This document shows, in pieces, positions 6,486 through 13,083 of a stretch of DNA of 21,450 bases (positions within the stretch are counted from its first letter, which is position 1; each line of letters opens with the position of its first letter). Under the pieces are notes generated by a model. The model did no database searches and was not told where the DNA came from. It saw only the letters and a list, made by a program, of their open reading frames with translations. The DNA is from a virus: positions 1 through 21,450 of IMG/VR virus record IMGVR_UViG_3300043427_000968; one strand, 5' to 3'. The translations under genes were made by a program, and so were the position numbers.

Positions 6486-8438
6486 TCAGCGCTTAGCGCT
6501 CCACTGCTTAACGGCCTTGTCAAAGCTGATTTTGCCGCTGACCAGCTGATCACCAAGCCGCACCCCAAAGATGTCGCGGGCCGTCTCCGGGTTGTCCTTG
6601 ACCCAGTTCTTGGCCGCCCGCTTAAAGCTGACCGTCTGCTCACCGCTATCCCCTTCTGCAGGCCGCTTGGTGGCGACGGGCTCACCACTGGGGCTGGTCA
6701 TGTCCTCATCGCGCCACTTGGCCGGTACGAGGAAACACCGGCAATTATGAGTTAGAATGCCACTAGCAAAATACGCCCCGCTGAGCGTAGAAAAATCGTA
6801 TACAGGTACGTCATGCCGCTCCTCAACCTGGACGTTGACCACATTGTCCAGCTCTACCAATCCGGCATGAGCATGAACAAACTGGCCAACGCTCATGGCG
6901 TCAGCATCAAAGCCATCCGTAACTGCCTCAGGCGTGCCGGGGTCACCTTGCGAACCAAGCCCAACCCCGACTTGCTTTTGGTCGTTCAGCTCTACCGCTC
7001 CGGCATGAGCGAAAACCAGGTCGCTCACCATTTTGGCGTTGCTCGTGGTTGCATCCGCAAGCGGCTCATCAAAGCGGGCATCACTCCGCGCACGCAAAGC
7101 GAGGCGGAGTCGCTCAAGTGGAGTCAGATGACTGCCGAGCAGCGAAGCTGCCAAGTTGCTGCTGCCAACAAAGCCGCTCGCGGTCGCGTGCATAGCGAGG
7201 AGGAGCGCATCAAGCGTGCTCAAGTCGTCTACAAGCGCCAGCTGCATATCAGCGACAACGAAAAGCGCATCGCGCATGTGCTCCGCGCACATGGCTTGGC
7301 TGTTGAGCAGCAGTTTCCAGTTCACAGCTGCAATATCGACCTCGCCGTGCATCCCGGCCCCATCGCCGTGGAAATCCATGGGGGCGGCTGGCACGCAACC
7401 TCCAGCCACAGGCGCTTGATGGCTGAGAAGCGCAAACAGCTCTTTGGCCGTGGTTGGGCTTTGATTGAGGTTTGGATCGACAACCGCTTCTGCTTTGAGG
7501 CCGCTACAGACGAGCTGATCGCCCTCTTGGAGCAGCTTGGCAGGCTTCCATCCGTTGCTGGTGAGCACTGGATGGTTCTCGGTAACCGAAAGCAGCCTGT
7601 CGCCGTGCGTGCGGACAGTGACAACGTTTCCGCTGTATACGCTTCGCATACCAGCAGCGAGGATGCCGGGCTCAATCAGCGTGTCGCCTAAGACGCAATT
7701 CATGTGGGGGCTGACCTTGCGGTAGCTGGTGCCAAACCGCTTGCCATCAAGCCCAATGCAGATTGGGCACACCGCTGAATCCAGCACTGCCGTCCAGACC
7801 AGGCCCTGTTCGCCAAGCCAATCTGGGTCGGTCTCAAACTCGTAGATGGCCTGCTGAGCTGCATTGCCCACCTCATGCACGCCCGTGCGGATGATGGCCT
7901 CGACGTTGTTCTCTACGCGCCGGACCACCGCATCCTCAAAGGTACTGATCACCTCGCCGCCCACATCTGACAGCCCCAGTCGGATGTAGCGCTCCACCCG
8001 GTCCGCCACCTGAGCGGGCAGCGTTGCGGTCAACGTATCGGCCAAGGTTTTGCCATTGACCACGGCATTGTTGACCACCTGGCGCACCTGAACGCTGGCC
8101 GCACCTTCAGCGGAGAGCGTGCCCCCTGCTGCCTCAACCATTTGCCGGGCAAAGGTCAACTGCTGCTCAACAAACGGTGCCAACGATTCCTGCAGCGTGG
8201 CCAGCACCGGAACACCCCAGGTCTGCTGCACGCTGCGGGCCACCGCGTTGACCACAGCGCGGATGGTGTTCTCCCGGTTGATGCCAACGGCCAGCGTGCC
8301 GGACTGGACCACGATGCGCTCCACTGCGGCCATTGTGATGCGCAGCTCGCCAAGGGCCTGACGAATCAAACGGTCCTCCACCGCCTTGGACCGCAAGGCA
8401 TTGCGCAGGAACAGTTCAATCTCGTCAGAGATGGCCAT
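6486..8438 (-). CDS. Minor head protein (SPP1 gp7 / Mu gpF-like) interrupted by an intein
   Basis: The precursor has 650 residues; removal of the intein (residues 248-565) would leave about 332, a usual size for this family. The N-extein is helical. It carries RTGVHEVGNAAQQAIYEFET near 184-203 and then the family's Cys-rich signature: WTAVLDSAVCPICIGLDGKRFG near 215-236, KVSPHMN at 241-247. After the intein it continues C-R-C-FLVPAKW. Rejoined, this gives the conserved C..C...H..CRC motif of SPP1 gp7-type head morphogenesis proteins, which are few-copy head proteins linked to the portal and DNA ejection. The ATG overlaps the stop of the 44-residue gene upstream (TGATG). The C-tail (after about 580) is charged and Lys-rich. 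Confidence 0.9.
   Translation of the reverse strand: MAISDEIELFLRNALRSKAVEDRLIRQALGELRITMAAVERIVVQSGTLAVGINRENTIRAVVNAVARSVQQTWGVPVLATLQESLAPFVEQQLTFARQMVEAAGGTLSAEGAASVQVRQVVNNAVVNGKTLADTLTATLPAQVADRVERYIRLGLSDVGGEVISTFEDAVVRRVENNVEAIIRTGVHEVGNAAQQAIYEFETDPDWLGEQGLVWTAVLDSAVCPICIGLDGKRFGTSYRKVSPHMNCVLGDTLIEPGILAAGMRSVYSGNVVTVRTHGDRLLSVTENHPVLTSNGWKPAKLLQEGDQLVCSGLKAEAVVDPNLNQSPTTAKELFALLSHQAPVAGGCVPAAPMDFHGDGAGMHGEVDIAAVNWKLLLNSQAMCAEHMRDALFVVADMQLALVDDLSTLDALLLAMHATASGFVGSSNLAASLLGSHLTPLERLRLALRARSDARFDEPLADATTSNAKMVSDLVFAHAGAVELNDQKQVGVGLGSQGDPGTPEAVTDGFDADAMSVGQFVHAHAGLVELDNVVNVQVEERHDVPVYDFSTLSGAYFASGILTHNCRCFLVPAKWRDEDMTSPSGEPVATKRPAEGDSGEQTVSFKRAAKNWVKDNPETARDIFGVRLGDQLVSGKISFDKAVKQWSAKR
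6744..7697 (-). mobile_element. Intein in the minor head protein
   Basis: The segment is 954 bases and 318 residues. It begins at Cys1 (CVLGDTLIEPG, block A). Block B is GDRLLSVTENHPVLTSNGW with the TxxH motif at T39-H42. It ends with VPVYDFSTLSGAYF (block F) and ASGILTHN, then Cys+1 (block G, His-Asn-Cys). All residues needed for class 1 splicing are present: Cys1, block B Thr/His, penultimate His, terminal Asn and Cys+1. No LAGLIDADG or in-frame HNH endonuclease domain is seen. The roughly 230 residues between blocks B and F look compositionally odd (Ala/Leu/Asp/Val-rich, many His) because they are the antisense translation of the plus-strand gene at 6813..7691. The intein sits in the H..CRC motif, typical of inteins targeting conserved codons. 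Confidence 0.92.
6813..7691 (+). CDS. Homing endonuclease (HTH + Vsr/EDxHD-like), encoded antisense inside the intein
   Basis: The protein has 292 residues and starts at ATG 6813 after CAGGTACGTC, a weak ribosome binding site. Two tandem helix-turn-helix units come first: residues 8-48 (IVQLYQSGMSMNKLANAHGV...) and 56-94 (VQLYRSGMSENQVAHHFGVA...). They share the frame VQLY.SGMS.N..A...GV....IR..L..AG.T.RT. A basic linker follows. The nuclease core is about 147-243, with E150 (SDNEKRIAHVLRAHGL), D176 (CNIDLAVHPG), AVEIHGGGWH at 185-194 and LIEVWIDNRF at 217-226. This is the fold pattern of Vsr/DUF559-type and EDxHD homing nucleases. Residues after about 245 are unstructured-looking antisense of the intein N-domain. 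The TAA stop is opposite the TTA codon of intein Leu3. It presumably cuts intein-free copies of the head gene. Confidence 0.88.
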   Translation: MPLLNLDVDHIVQLYQSGMSMNKLANAHGVSIKAIRNCLRRAGVTLRTKPNPDLLLVVQLYRSGMSENQVAHHFGVARGCIRKRLIKAGITPRTQSEAESLKWSQMTAEQRSCQVAAANKAARGRVHSEEERIKRAQVVYKRQLHISDNEKRIAHVLRAHGLAVEQQFPVHSCNIDLAVHPGPIAVEIHGGGWHATSSHRRLMAEKRKQLFGRGWALIEVWIDNRFCFEAATDELIALLEQLGRLPSVAGEHWMVLGNRKQPVAVRADSDNVSAVYASHTSSEDAGLNQRVA

Positions 8439-8572
8439 CAGCGACCCTGACCCCGGTACGGCTTTTTACCGGCCTTAGCGCGGCTGCCACGCCCTGATCC
8501 TTGCGTGGTCTTGTGATGGACCGGCTCTTTACGGATGGTGCCGTTGAGGCCAGCCTTTGCTTTGACGGCCAT
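8438..8572 (-). CDS. Small basic phage protein (44 aa)
   Basis: The gene is ATG 8572..8570 to TGA 8440..8438. Both ends are fused one base deep to neighbours (TGATG with the 76-residue gene upstream and with the minor head gene downstream), so all three are translationally coupled. The protein begins MAVKAKAGLNGTIRKEP and ends with GSGRGSRAKAGKKPYRGQGR. It is strongly basic (Lys/Arg/His-rich). Short basic proteins with a terminal 'YRGQGR/K' tail are recurrent in phage structural modules. The function is unknown; a core/scaffold or DNA-contact role inside the capsid is a guess from charge and position. It is too short for many gene callers, but the double overlap supports it. Confidence 0.78.
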   Translation of the reverse strand: MAVKAKAGLNGTIRKEPVHHKTTQGSGRGSRAKAGKKPYRGQGR

Positions 8573-8802
8573 CAGCTGATGTAGGCAAGGACCTTGCCGC
8601 TGGTCAGCTTGATGCTGCTGAAGTTGCCGTAGATGGTGGTGCCAACTGGGATCGGCAGGGCGCTGATGCTGTCACCCGCGTAATCAAACACGCTAGCGGT
8701 GTTGATCACCGTGGCCTCCAGTGCCGTGATTGCCCAAAACCTGCCAGCGCGTGCAGTGGTATCGGTGATGTAAATGGCGCCGTTGTAATCACTGCGTTCC
8801 AT
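8572..8802 (-). CDS. Small phage structural-cluster protein (76 aa)
   Basis: I chose ATG 8802..8800 because AAGG lies 9 bases upstream; an in-frame GTG at 8823 would add seven residues but has no better site. The product starts MERSDYNGAIYITDTTARAG and ends IKLTSGKVLAYIS. The central pattern 'G.F.AI.AL..TV..T.S...Y.GD....IP.GTTIYG.F.S..L.SGKV.AY' is a compact beta protein that I associate with small proteins encoded beside capsid genes. It could be a decoration or cement-like protein; this is not demonstrated. It overlaps the 51-residue gene upstream by 14 bases in a different frame and shares its stop with the ATG of the basic 44-residue gene. Confidence 0.8.
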   Translation of the reverse strand: MERSDYNGAIYITDTTARAGRFWAITALEATVINTASVFDYAGDSISALPIPVGTTIYGNFSSIKLTSGKVLAYIS

Positions 8803-8944
8803 CAGGTTTGACCTTGCGGGCACGGGGTCTTCTAGTTTGCGCAGGCGGTTCCTGCGGCTGCTCTGACTGCTCTATAGAAAAAGAGGCCACCTCCAAAGAA
8901 GCAGCCTCCAGTTCACGCAGTCGCTTAAAAGCGAACATGCCCAT
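8789..8944 (-). CDS. Small charged phage protein (51 aa)
   Basis: The gene is ATG 8944..8942 to TGA 8791..8789, preceded by GGAAG with an 8-base spacer. A second in-frame ATG lies six bases further in. The product starts MGMFAFKRLRELEAASLEV, continues with a Glu/Gln/Pro linker and ends RRPRARKVKPDGTQ. An amphipathic helix followed by a basic tail is all that can be read. I see this arrangement as a small accessory protein beside the capsid gene, function unknown. Evidence for reality is the ribosome binding site, the tight six-base gap to the preceding stop (8950) and the 14-base overlap with the next gene. Confidence 0.72.
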   Translation of the reverse strand: MGMFAFKRLRELEAASLEVASFSIEQSEQPQEPPAQTRRPRARKVKPDGTQ

Positions 8945-8949
8945 CTAGA

Positions 8950-9333
8950 TCACTTCCGGTAAAAGATCACGGTGGACGATGTTGCCACCCGGCCAATGAA
9001 GGTGCCGGAGGTGCCAGGTTGCACCGCTGCCACGCCCGTCACGGTGACACCAGTGGTGCCAGCCGTGAAGGTCGAGGTGAAGGTGGAACCGCCGAGGTTG
9101 ACGACAACGACCTCAAAGGTCTGGCCGACTTTGGCTTGAGGGCCGAGTTCAGCGATGATCTCAGCGCCCGTGGCAGTGGTGACGGTCTTGTTGCTGGTAG
9201 GGGTGTGAACCACCACAGCGCCAACGCTCTGGGCAGCGGTCAGGGCCACGTCTGCGTTAGCAGCAGTGACCAGACCAAGGCCAGAAGACGAGCGGCCAAA
9301 GGAAGGCTGCTCCAGTTCAAAAAGGGATGCCAT
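8950..9333 (-). CDS. Probable capsid-associated (decoration-like) protein
   Basis: The protein has 127 residues and starts at ATG 9333 behind GAGGT with an 8-base spacer; that site lies in the stop region of the capsid gene. After MASLFELEQPSFGRSSSG the sequence is almost entirely beta-like and Thr/Val/Gly-rich, with VVVVNLGGSTFTSTFTAG near 74-91, ending TFIGRVATSSTVIFYRK. There is no Cys and no membrane segment. Position directly after the major capsid gene, short length and beta composition suggest a head decoration protein or spike, but the order differs from lambda-type phages, where the decoration gene comes before the capsid gene. The family is not recognised with certainty. Confidence 0.78.
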   Translation of the reverse strand: MASLFELEQPSFGRSSSGLGLVTAANADVALTAAQSVGAVVVHTPTSNKTVTTATGAEIIAELGPQAKVGQTFEVVVVNLGGSTFTSTFTAGTTGVTVTGVAAVQPGTSGTFIGRVATSSTVIFYRK

Positions 9334-9344
9334 CGTTAGTTACC

Positions 9345-10358
9345 TCAGAAGTTGGGGTTGGAGACGATGGACACGATCCCGAGGTTTTTGGTCTCGTAGA
9401 TCTGTTCCCAGTTGGTCACGGTCTCCAGCGTGGCGCGGGAGGGGTTCACACCACCAGCCTTGTAAGACAGGCCGAGGGGGTGATAGAGGTTGTGCCAGTG
9501 GACCGACATGGCATCACTCAAAGCGAGGATGTCACGGTCAGTTTCAGTGACCAGACCCATCTGGCTGCCGGAAGCCATTGCACCAGGGGTGAACAGGTAC
9601 GAGGCGTATTGGGTGCCGTCGTTGTTCACGTCGTCGGAAACGATTACGCGAAGGCCCATGTAGGTCGGCACGTTCACTTCACCGAACGAGCTGGCCACGC
9701 TGCCGCCAAAGGCGTCAGGCATGGAGCTGTCGGCAGTGGCGCGAGCCTCAGCGGCGGTCACATAGTCAATAGCCCGGCGCTCAACGAGGTCGTAGTAGAC
9801 CTTGCTGTGCATGGCAATCACGCTCAGCTTCTCGCCTTGGTCGCCCAGGGCAGCGCGAGCTTCAGCCACCTTGCCGGGGGACAGCACGGTTGCCGTGGCA
9901 TTGGAATCAATGGCCAGAGCTTTCAGCGCACCCGTGGTGTTGCTGGTCAGCGGTCCAAAGATGCCTTTGAGGATGGCGAACACATCCTTCTGCTGCTGGT
10001 GGGAGATGTAATCAGCCACCTTGCGGCCAATGGCAGCCATGGGGTCATCACCAGCGGCCAGAGCGGCCAGGGTGCGGACTTCCCATGCGCGGCCACGGTG
10101 CAGCACCGGGCAGATTTGCTTCTCGGCACCGATCTTGCCGGGGATCAGGCTGGTGGAATCGCTCAGCACTTCAGCGTCACCGCTGAGGTTGGCGGTCCAG
10201 CTGGGCACGTTGACATAATCGCCGCCTTCGGTGGCATTGAGGATGTCAAGGGGTTGGATGACGCCCGACTGCAGGAACGCAGAGCGGGTGGTTACAGCTT
10301 CATCAACGTAAGCCGAAAAAATCTCGGGAACGATGATGTCGCTACGCAGTGTTGCCAC
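9345..10358 (-). CDS. Major capsid protein (HK97 fold)
   Basis: The protein has 337 residues and a GTG start at 10358..10356, supported by a strong AAGGAG site 8 bases upstream. The N-terminal segment (IIVPEIFSAYVDEAVTTRSA, then FLQSGVI) is the coat-protein arm. VNVPSWTANLSGDAEVLSDS near 49-68 matches the strained strand before the spine helix. AAIGRKVADYISHQQQKDVF near 108-127 is the long spine helix, and the remainder has alternating strands typical of the A and P domains (GLRVIVSDDVNNDG, ILALSDAMSVHWHNLYHPLG). It follows a scaffold gene and is the icosahedral shell subunit. There is no obvious protease gene in the window, so maturation may not involve cleavage, or the protease is elsewhere. 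Confidence 0.93.
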   Translation of the reverse strand: MATLRSDIIVPEIFSAYVDEAVTTRSAFLQSGVIQPLDILNATEGGDYVNVPSWTANLSGDAEVLSDSTSLIPGKIGAEKQICPVLHRGRAWEVRTLAALAAGDDPMAAIGRKVADYISHQQQKDVFAILKGIFGPLTSNTTGALKALAIDSNATATVLSPGKVAEARAALGDQGEKLSVIAMHSKVYYDLVERRAIDYVTAAEARATADSSMPDAFGGSVASSFGEVNVPTYMGLRVIVSDDVNNDGTQYASYLFTPGAMASGSQMGLVTETDRDILALSDAMSVHWHNLYHPLGLSYKAGGVNPSRATLETVTNWEQIYETKNLGIVSIVSNPNF

Positions 10359-10432
10359 TGTAATAGCTCCTTAGTGGATGGTTTGTAGGTAGCCACAGGC
10401 TGCGTGGGGGCCACAAGCCATCCCAGTTGAAG

Positions 10433-11104
10433 CTACTTTGCCGCAGCTTTTAACCGTTGGTAGAGATCAGGGTCAGTTTTGTAGATCCTGGCTTGCTCTG
10501 TCAGGTTGAAATGTTCGCGGGTAAATGGATTCTTGGTTGTTGTTGGCGCGGTGCTGCTGGCCCGGTTACCGGCTGGTGCGCCGGAACCTTGAGGCTTGGG
10601 TGCTTTTTGCATCCAGGCTGGCAGGCTGCTGGCCCATTCTTTGACCGGCGTGCGTTGGTATCCATCCACCACCACGACGGTGCCATCGGGTTCGCGTTCC
10701 ATTTGCTCAGGCTTGAGCTTGAGGCGCAAGACTGCTTCAGGGTCGTGGACCACTTCAGCCAAGGCAGCCATGGCTGGGGATACCAATTCCAGCTCGCGCA
10801 CCTTGGCTTCTAGGTCGCTGATGCGTTGATCCTTGGCAGCCGTTTGCTCGCGGTATTGGGCTTCTAAGGCTTGGCGGGCTTCGGCGTACTTGCCTTCGGA
10901 TTCCAGCTTGGCCTGCTCATGGCGGTTGCGGAACTCGATCAGTTCCTGCACGTCAATGCCATCAGGAATGGATTGTGCTTTGGCCTTGGCTTTCTTGGCT
11001 TCGTCCAGTAGCTCACGGTTTTTACGCCGCAGGGCTTCCAGTTCAGCTTCAACGGCAGAGGGTTCTAGCGACTGCTCCACAGGGGCAGAGGATTCCTCAG
11101 ACAT
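10433..11104 (-). CDS. Capsid scaffold protein
   Basis: The product has 223 residues from ATG 11104..11102; a TTG at 11113 would add three residues. Residues 15-105 are a long charged coiled coil (ELEALRRKNRELLDEAKKAK and onward) with few hydrophobic core residues. A Pro/Ala/Ser linker follows (KPQGSGAPAGNRASSTAP), then a short basic C-terminal helix (ARIYKTDPDLYQRLKAAAK). The acidic coiled coil plus C-terminal basic capsid-binding helix is the standard scaffold architecture, and the gene lies directly before the major capsid gene. It would be lost from the procapsid during packaging. A good GGAAG purine run lies about 30 bases upstream of the ATG, too far to be its binding site. Confidence 0.88.
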   Translation of the reverse strand: MSEESSAPVEQSLEPSAVEAELEALRRKNRELLDEAKKAKAKAQSIPDGIDVQELIEFRNRHEQAKLESEGKYAEARQALEAQYREQTAAKDQRISDLEAKVRELELVSPAMAALAEVVHDPEAVLRLKLKPEQMEREPDGTVVVVDGYQRTPVKEWASSLPAWMQKAPKPQGSGAPAGNRASSTAPTTTKNPFTREHFNLTEQARIYKTDPDLYQRLKAAAK

Positions 11105-11164
11105 ACATACCAAGTCGTTACGCTTTAGATGTTACTTCCTTTTGGGAAGATGCAGCTATTGATG

Positions 11165-12667
11165 CTAGGCATCCTCGTTGTCGCCGTTGTTGGCTTCTTG
11201 GCTGTCGTTGGCTGGTGCAGTTGGCAACTCGTTGATGGCACCTTGCAATTGGGCCTCCTGCGCTTCTAGGCGGGCCTGCTGTTGGGCGGCGGTGGCTTCC
11301 AGTTCACCGTCTACCGAGAAGTCGTCATAGAGCCATTCCCCATCAGCCAATTGAATCAACAGAGTTTCTTGAGTGATGGCACCCGATTGCCAGAGCTTCA
11401 TCAGTTCGGCAGCGTGTCCGGGCTCAATGCGCTGGCTCACAAAGTCGGTGTTGACCATGCTGTTGCCAGGGTTGCTGATGCCCAGGTAGGCCGCGTGAAA
11501 CTTGAGGCAGTTGTCGATGGTGTCTTGGATGCCAAGGGCCACGGTCATGAGGGCTGAGTCGCCTTGGCTGCGGTCCATGGATTTGGCTAGGCCTGATTCG
11601 GCCACGTTCTTTTGGCCGAGGATGGCGGCTAGGCCCAGTTGATTGATCTGATCCCGGATGGCGTCTAGCTGCTGGAACTGATACTGGTAGCTGGTGCCTT
11701 GGGGCTCGACGAACTCAGCGCGGGCATCCACCGGCAAGGCCATGGCCGAATCAGGGCCTGCGGTGATCTCATCCAGCTCTGCCGGCACGCCATACAGGTG
11801 AAACCGTGGCACCGCAGCAATGTGCAGCTGATTGCTCAGGTCCGAGCCGACCCGGTAGGCCTGCAGATTGAGGAACGCCACCTCCTCTAGCGGCGGGGTG
11901 GATTCCAGTTGGCCGACGCGGTTGCCATAGGCCACCGCAAAGGGGATCTCGTCGAGGGTGGTGGGCCCTTCAGCAATCAGCTCGTAGTCGCCGCCTTTGC
12001 TGGGGGTCTTGCGGAACAACTGGAAGCTGCCGGGTTCCAGCACCCGGATCTGCTCAATGATCTGCTCGCCGTAGCCGTTGCCGCTTTCATACGGGGCCAC
12101 CACCTGCTCACGCAGACGCAGTTGGGTCAGCTTTTGGCTGCCGTTGAGGATGTCGGTGCGCCAGCCGAGAATGTCGCGGGGTGTGTAGGTCAGCCAATAG
12201 GGCCGATCCCCTTGGGCATTTTCATCGCCACGGGGAAAGTCCACCAGCACACCGCAGTGGCCGTAGCGCAGGGTTTTGCGGGCTAGGTCGTAGGAGAAGA
12301 CGTTGAGGTCGTTGCCTTGCAGGTCCGTGTCAAACAGGTGCTCGGTAATGACCTCGTTGACGTTATCGAGGCGGACCGGCTTGCGGTTGATCATGCCGGC
12401 CAACATCTGCTCAAGCCGCTGGTAATACGGTGGGCACACCGAACGGGCGAGGCGGGCCTTGTAGCTGTCGTCAGATTCTTTGGGTTCCTGCGGCAGCCAG
12501 CGGCGGCCTGCGGCCTGCATCATCAGCGTGCCACCGATGAGGGCTTCAATCAGTTCCCAGCGGGGCTCCATCCGCCGCCAGGCAAAACCCGGGTCCTCAA
12601 CGCGACAATCGATGATGTTGCCTGAGAACGCTAGGGGCTGATAGATGCCTGCAGCAGAGGAGTACAT
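11165..12667 (-). CDS. Portal protein (DUF4055-like)
   Basis: The product is 500 residues from ATG 12667..12665; AAAGGA is only three bases upstream, and a TTG codon directly precedes the ATG. Portal rings form the DNA entry vertex and bind the terminase. Features read along the chain: WELIEALIGGTLMMQ near 37-51, RRWLPQEPKESDDSYKARL near 55-74 (the 'YLP....E....Y..R' pattern of DUF4055 portals), GVLVDFPRG near 138-146, PYWLTYTPRDILGWR near 155-170 and DLSNQLHIAAVPRFHLYG near 276-294. The C-terminus is an acidic, Gln/Asn-rich tail, as is usual for portals. A strong terminator stem ends only about 30 bases upstream of the start, so its transcription needs an embedded promoter or antitermination. 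Confidence 0.92.
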   Translation of the reverse strand: MYSSAAGIYQPLAFSGNIIDCRVEDPGFAWRRMEPRWELIEALIGGTLMMQAAGRRWLPQEPKESDDSYKARLARSVCPPYYQRLEQMLAGMINRKPVRLDNVNEVITEHLFDTDLQGNDLNVFSYDLARKTLRYGHCGVLVDFPRGDENAQGDRPYWLTYTPRDILGWRTDILNGSQKLTQLRLREQVVAPYESGNGYGEQIIEQIRVLEPGSFQLFRKTPSKGGDYELIAEGPTTLDEIPFAVAYGNRVGQLESTPPLEEVAFLNLQAYRVGSDLSNQLHIAAVPRFHLYGVPAELDEITAGPDSAMALPVDARAEFVEPQGTSYQYQFQQLDAIRDQINQLGLAAILGQKNVAESGLAKSMDRSQGDSALMTVALGIQDTIDNCLKFHAAYLGISNPGNSMVNTDFVSQRIEPGHAAELMKLWQSGAITQETLLIQLADGEWLYDDFSVDGELEATAAQQQARLEAQEAQLQGAINELPTAPANDSQEANNGDNEDA

Positions 12668-12698
12668 CAATCCTTTAAGGCTAGTTTTCCTGTCTCAG

Positions 12699-12738
12699 AA
12701 AATAAAAAGCAGCTAAGAGACAGTGCTCTCAGCTGCTT
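12699..12738 (-). terminator. Rho-independent terminator upstream of portal
   Basis: AAGCAGCT (12707-12714) pairs with AGCTGCTT (12731-12738). GAGA (12717-12720) continues the stem with TCTC (12727-12730), with AA bulged out and a six-base loop. On the minus strand the stem runs into TTTTTATTTT (complement of 12699-12708). It would stop transcripts coming from the 13.2-14.3 kb genes and from the repeat array before they reach the portal gene. Confidence 0.85.
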
Positions 12739-12817
12739 CCAAGCCATACCCGACACGACCCAACTGCGCCATGCCCCACCGGGCGTTACCTCAGCACGCC
12801 TTGCCAAAACTGGATTC

Positions 12818-12855
12818 AAAAAACCCAGCAGAGAGGGCCGAAGCCCTCAGTGCTG
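12818..12855 (-). terminator. Array hairpin 1, with terminator U-tract
   Basis: CAGCA (12826-12830) pairs with TGCTG (12851-12855), and GAGGGC (12833-12838) pairs with GCCCTC (12843-12848) around a CGAA loop (TTCG on the minus strand). The minus strand continues GGTTTTTT, so this reads as a strong intrinsic terminator with a UUCG tetraloop. It is the only one of the three array hairpins that carries a U-tract. Confidence 0.82.
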
Positions 12856-12956
12856 AGATCATCAGCCCTAACTTGACCCGACCGCGCCGGAACCAACCGC
12901 GCCATGCCCAACCGCACCCCGCCGAAGCTAAGCGAACCCGACCCAGTCTGCTCTTG

Positions 12957-12996
12957 TGAGAGCAGCAGGGAGAGCCAAAGCCCTCCGTGCTGCCGT
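12957..12996 (-). repeat. Array hairpin 2
   Basis: GCAGCAGGGAGAGC, loop CAAA, then GCCCTCCGTGCTGC folds back with a mismatch. The inner stem GGAG.GC/GC.CTCC and outer GCA/TGC pairs are clear. The 3' flank GTGCTGCCGTCCGCA is nearly the same as in hairpin 3 (ACGCTGCCGTCTGCA). No U-tract follows on either strand, so it is not a standard terminator. Confidence 0.65.
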
Positions 12997-13083
12997 CCGC
13001 AACCCTTTCCGTACCAGTCCCCACCCAACTGCACCGTGGCCGACCTTGCCCGACCTAATGCAGCCACGCATGAACCACCAATG

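Noticed and set aside
6816-7538. A LAGLIDADG or in-frame HNH domain in the intein's middle
   Set aside because: No such motif is present in the minus frame; the sequence is explained as antisense of the plus-strand nuclease.
9327-10388. 353-codon plus-strand frame opposite the major capsid gene
   Set aside because: It is as long as the nested nuclease case but shows no domain pattern (mixed His/Gly/Val strings) and mirrors the conserved capsid gene codon by codon, so I treat it as a shadow.
12723-12959. Plus-strand frame rich in Pro/Asn/Arg (PTRPN, PNLTRP)
   Set aside because: It is the translation of the CCNNN pentamer repeats; no ribosome site and no protein-like pattern.
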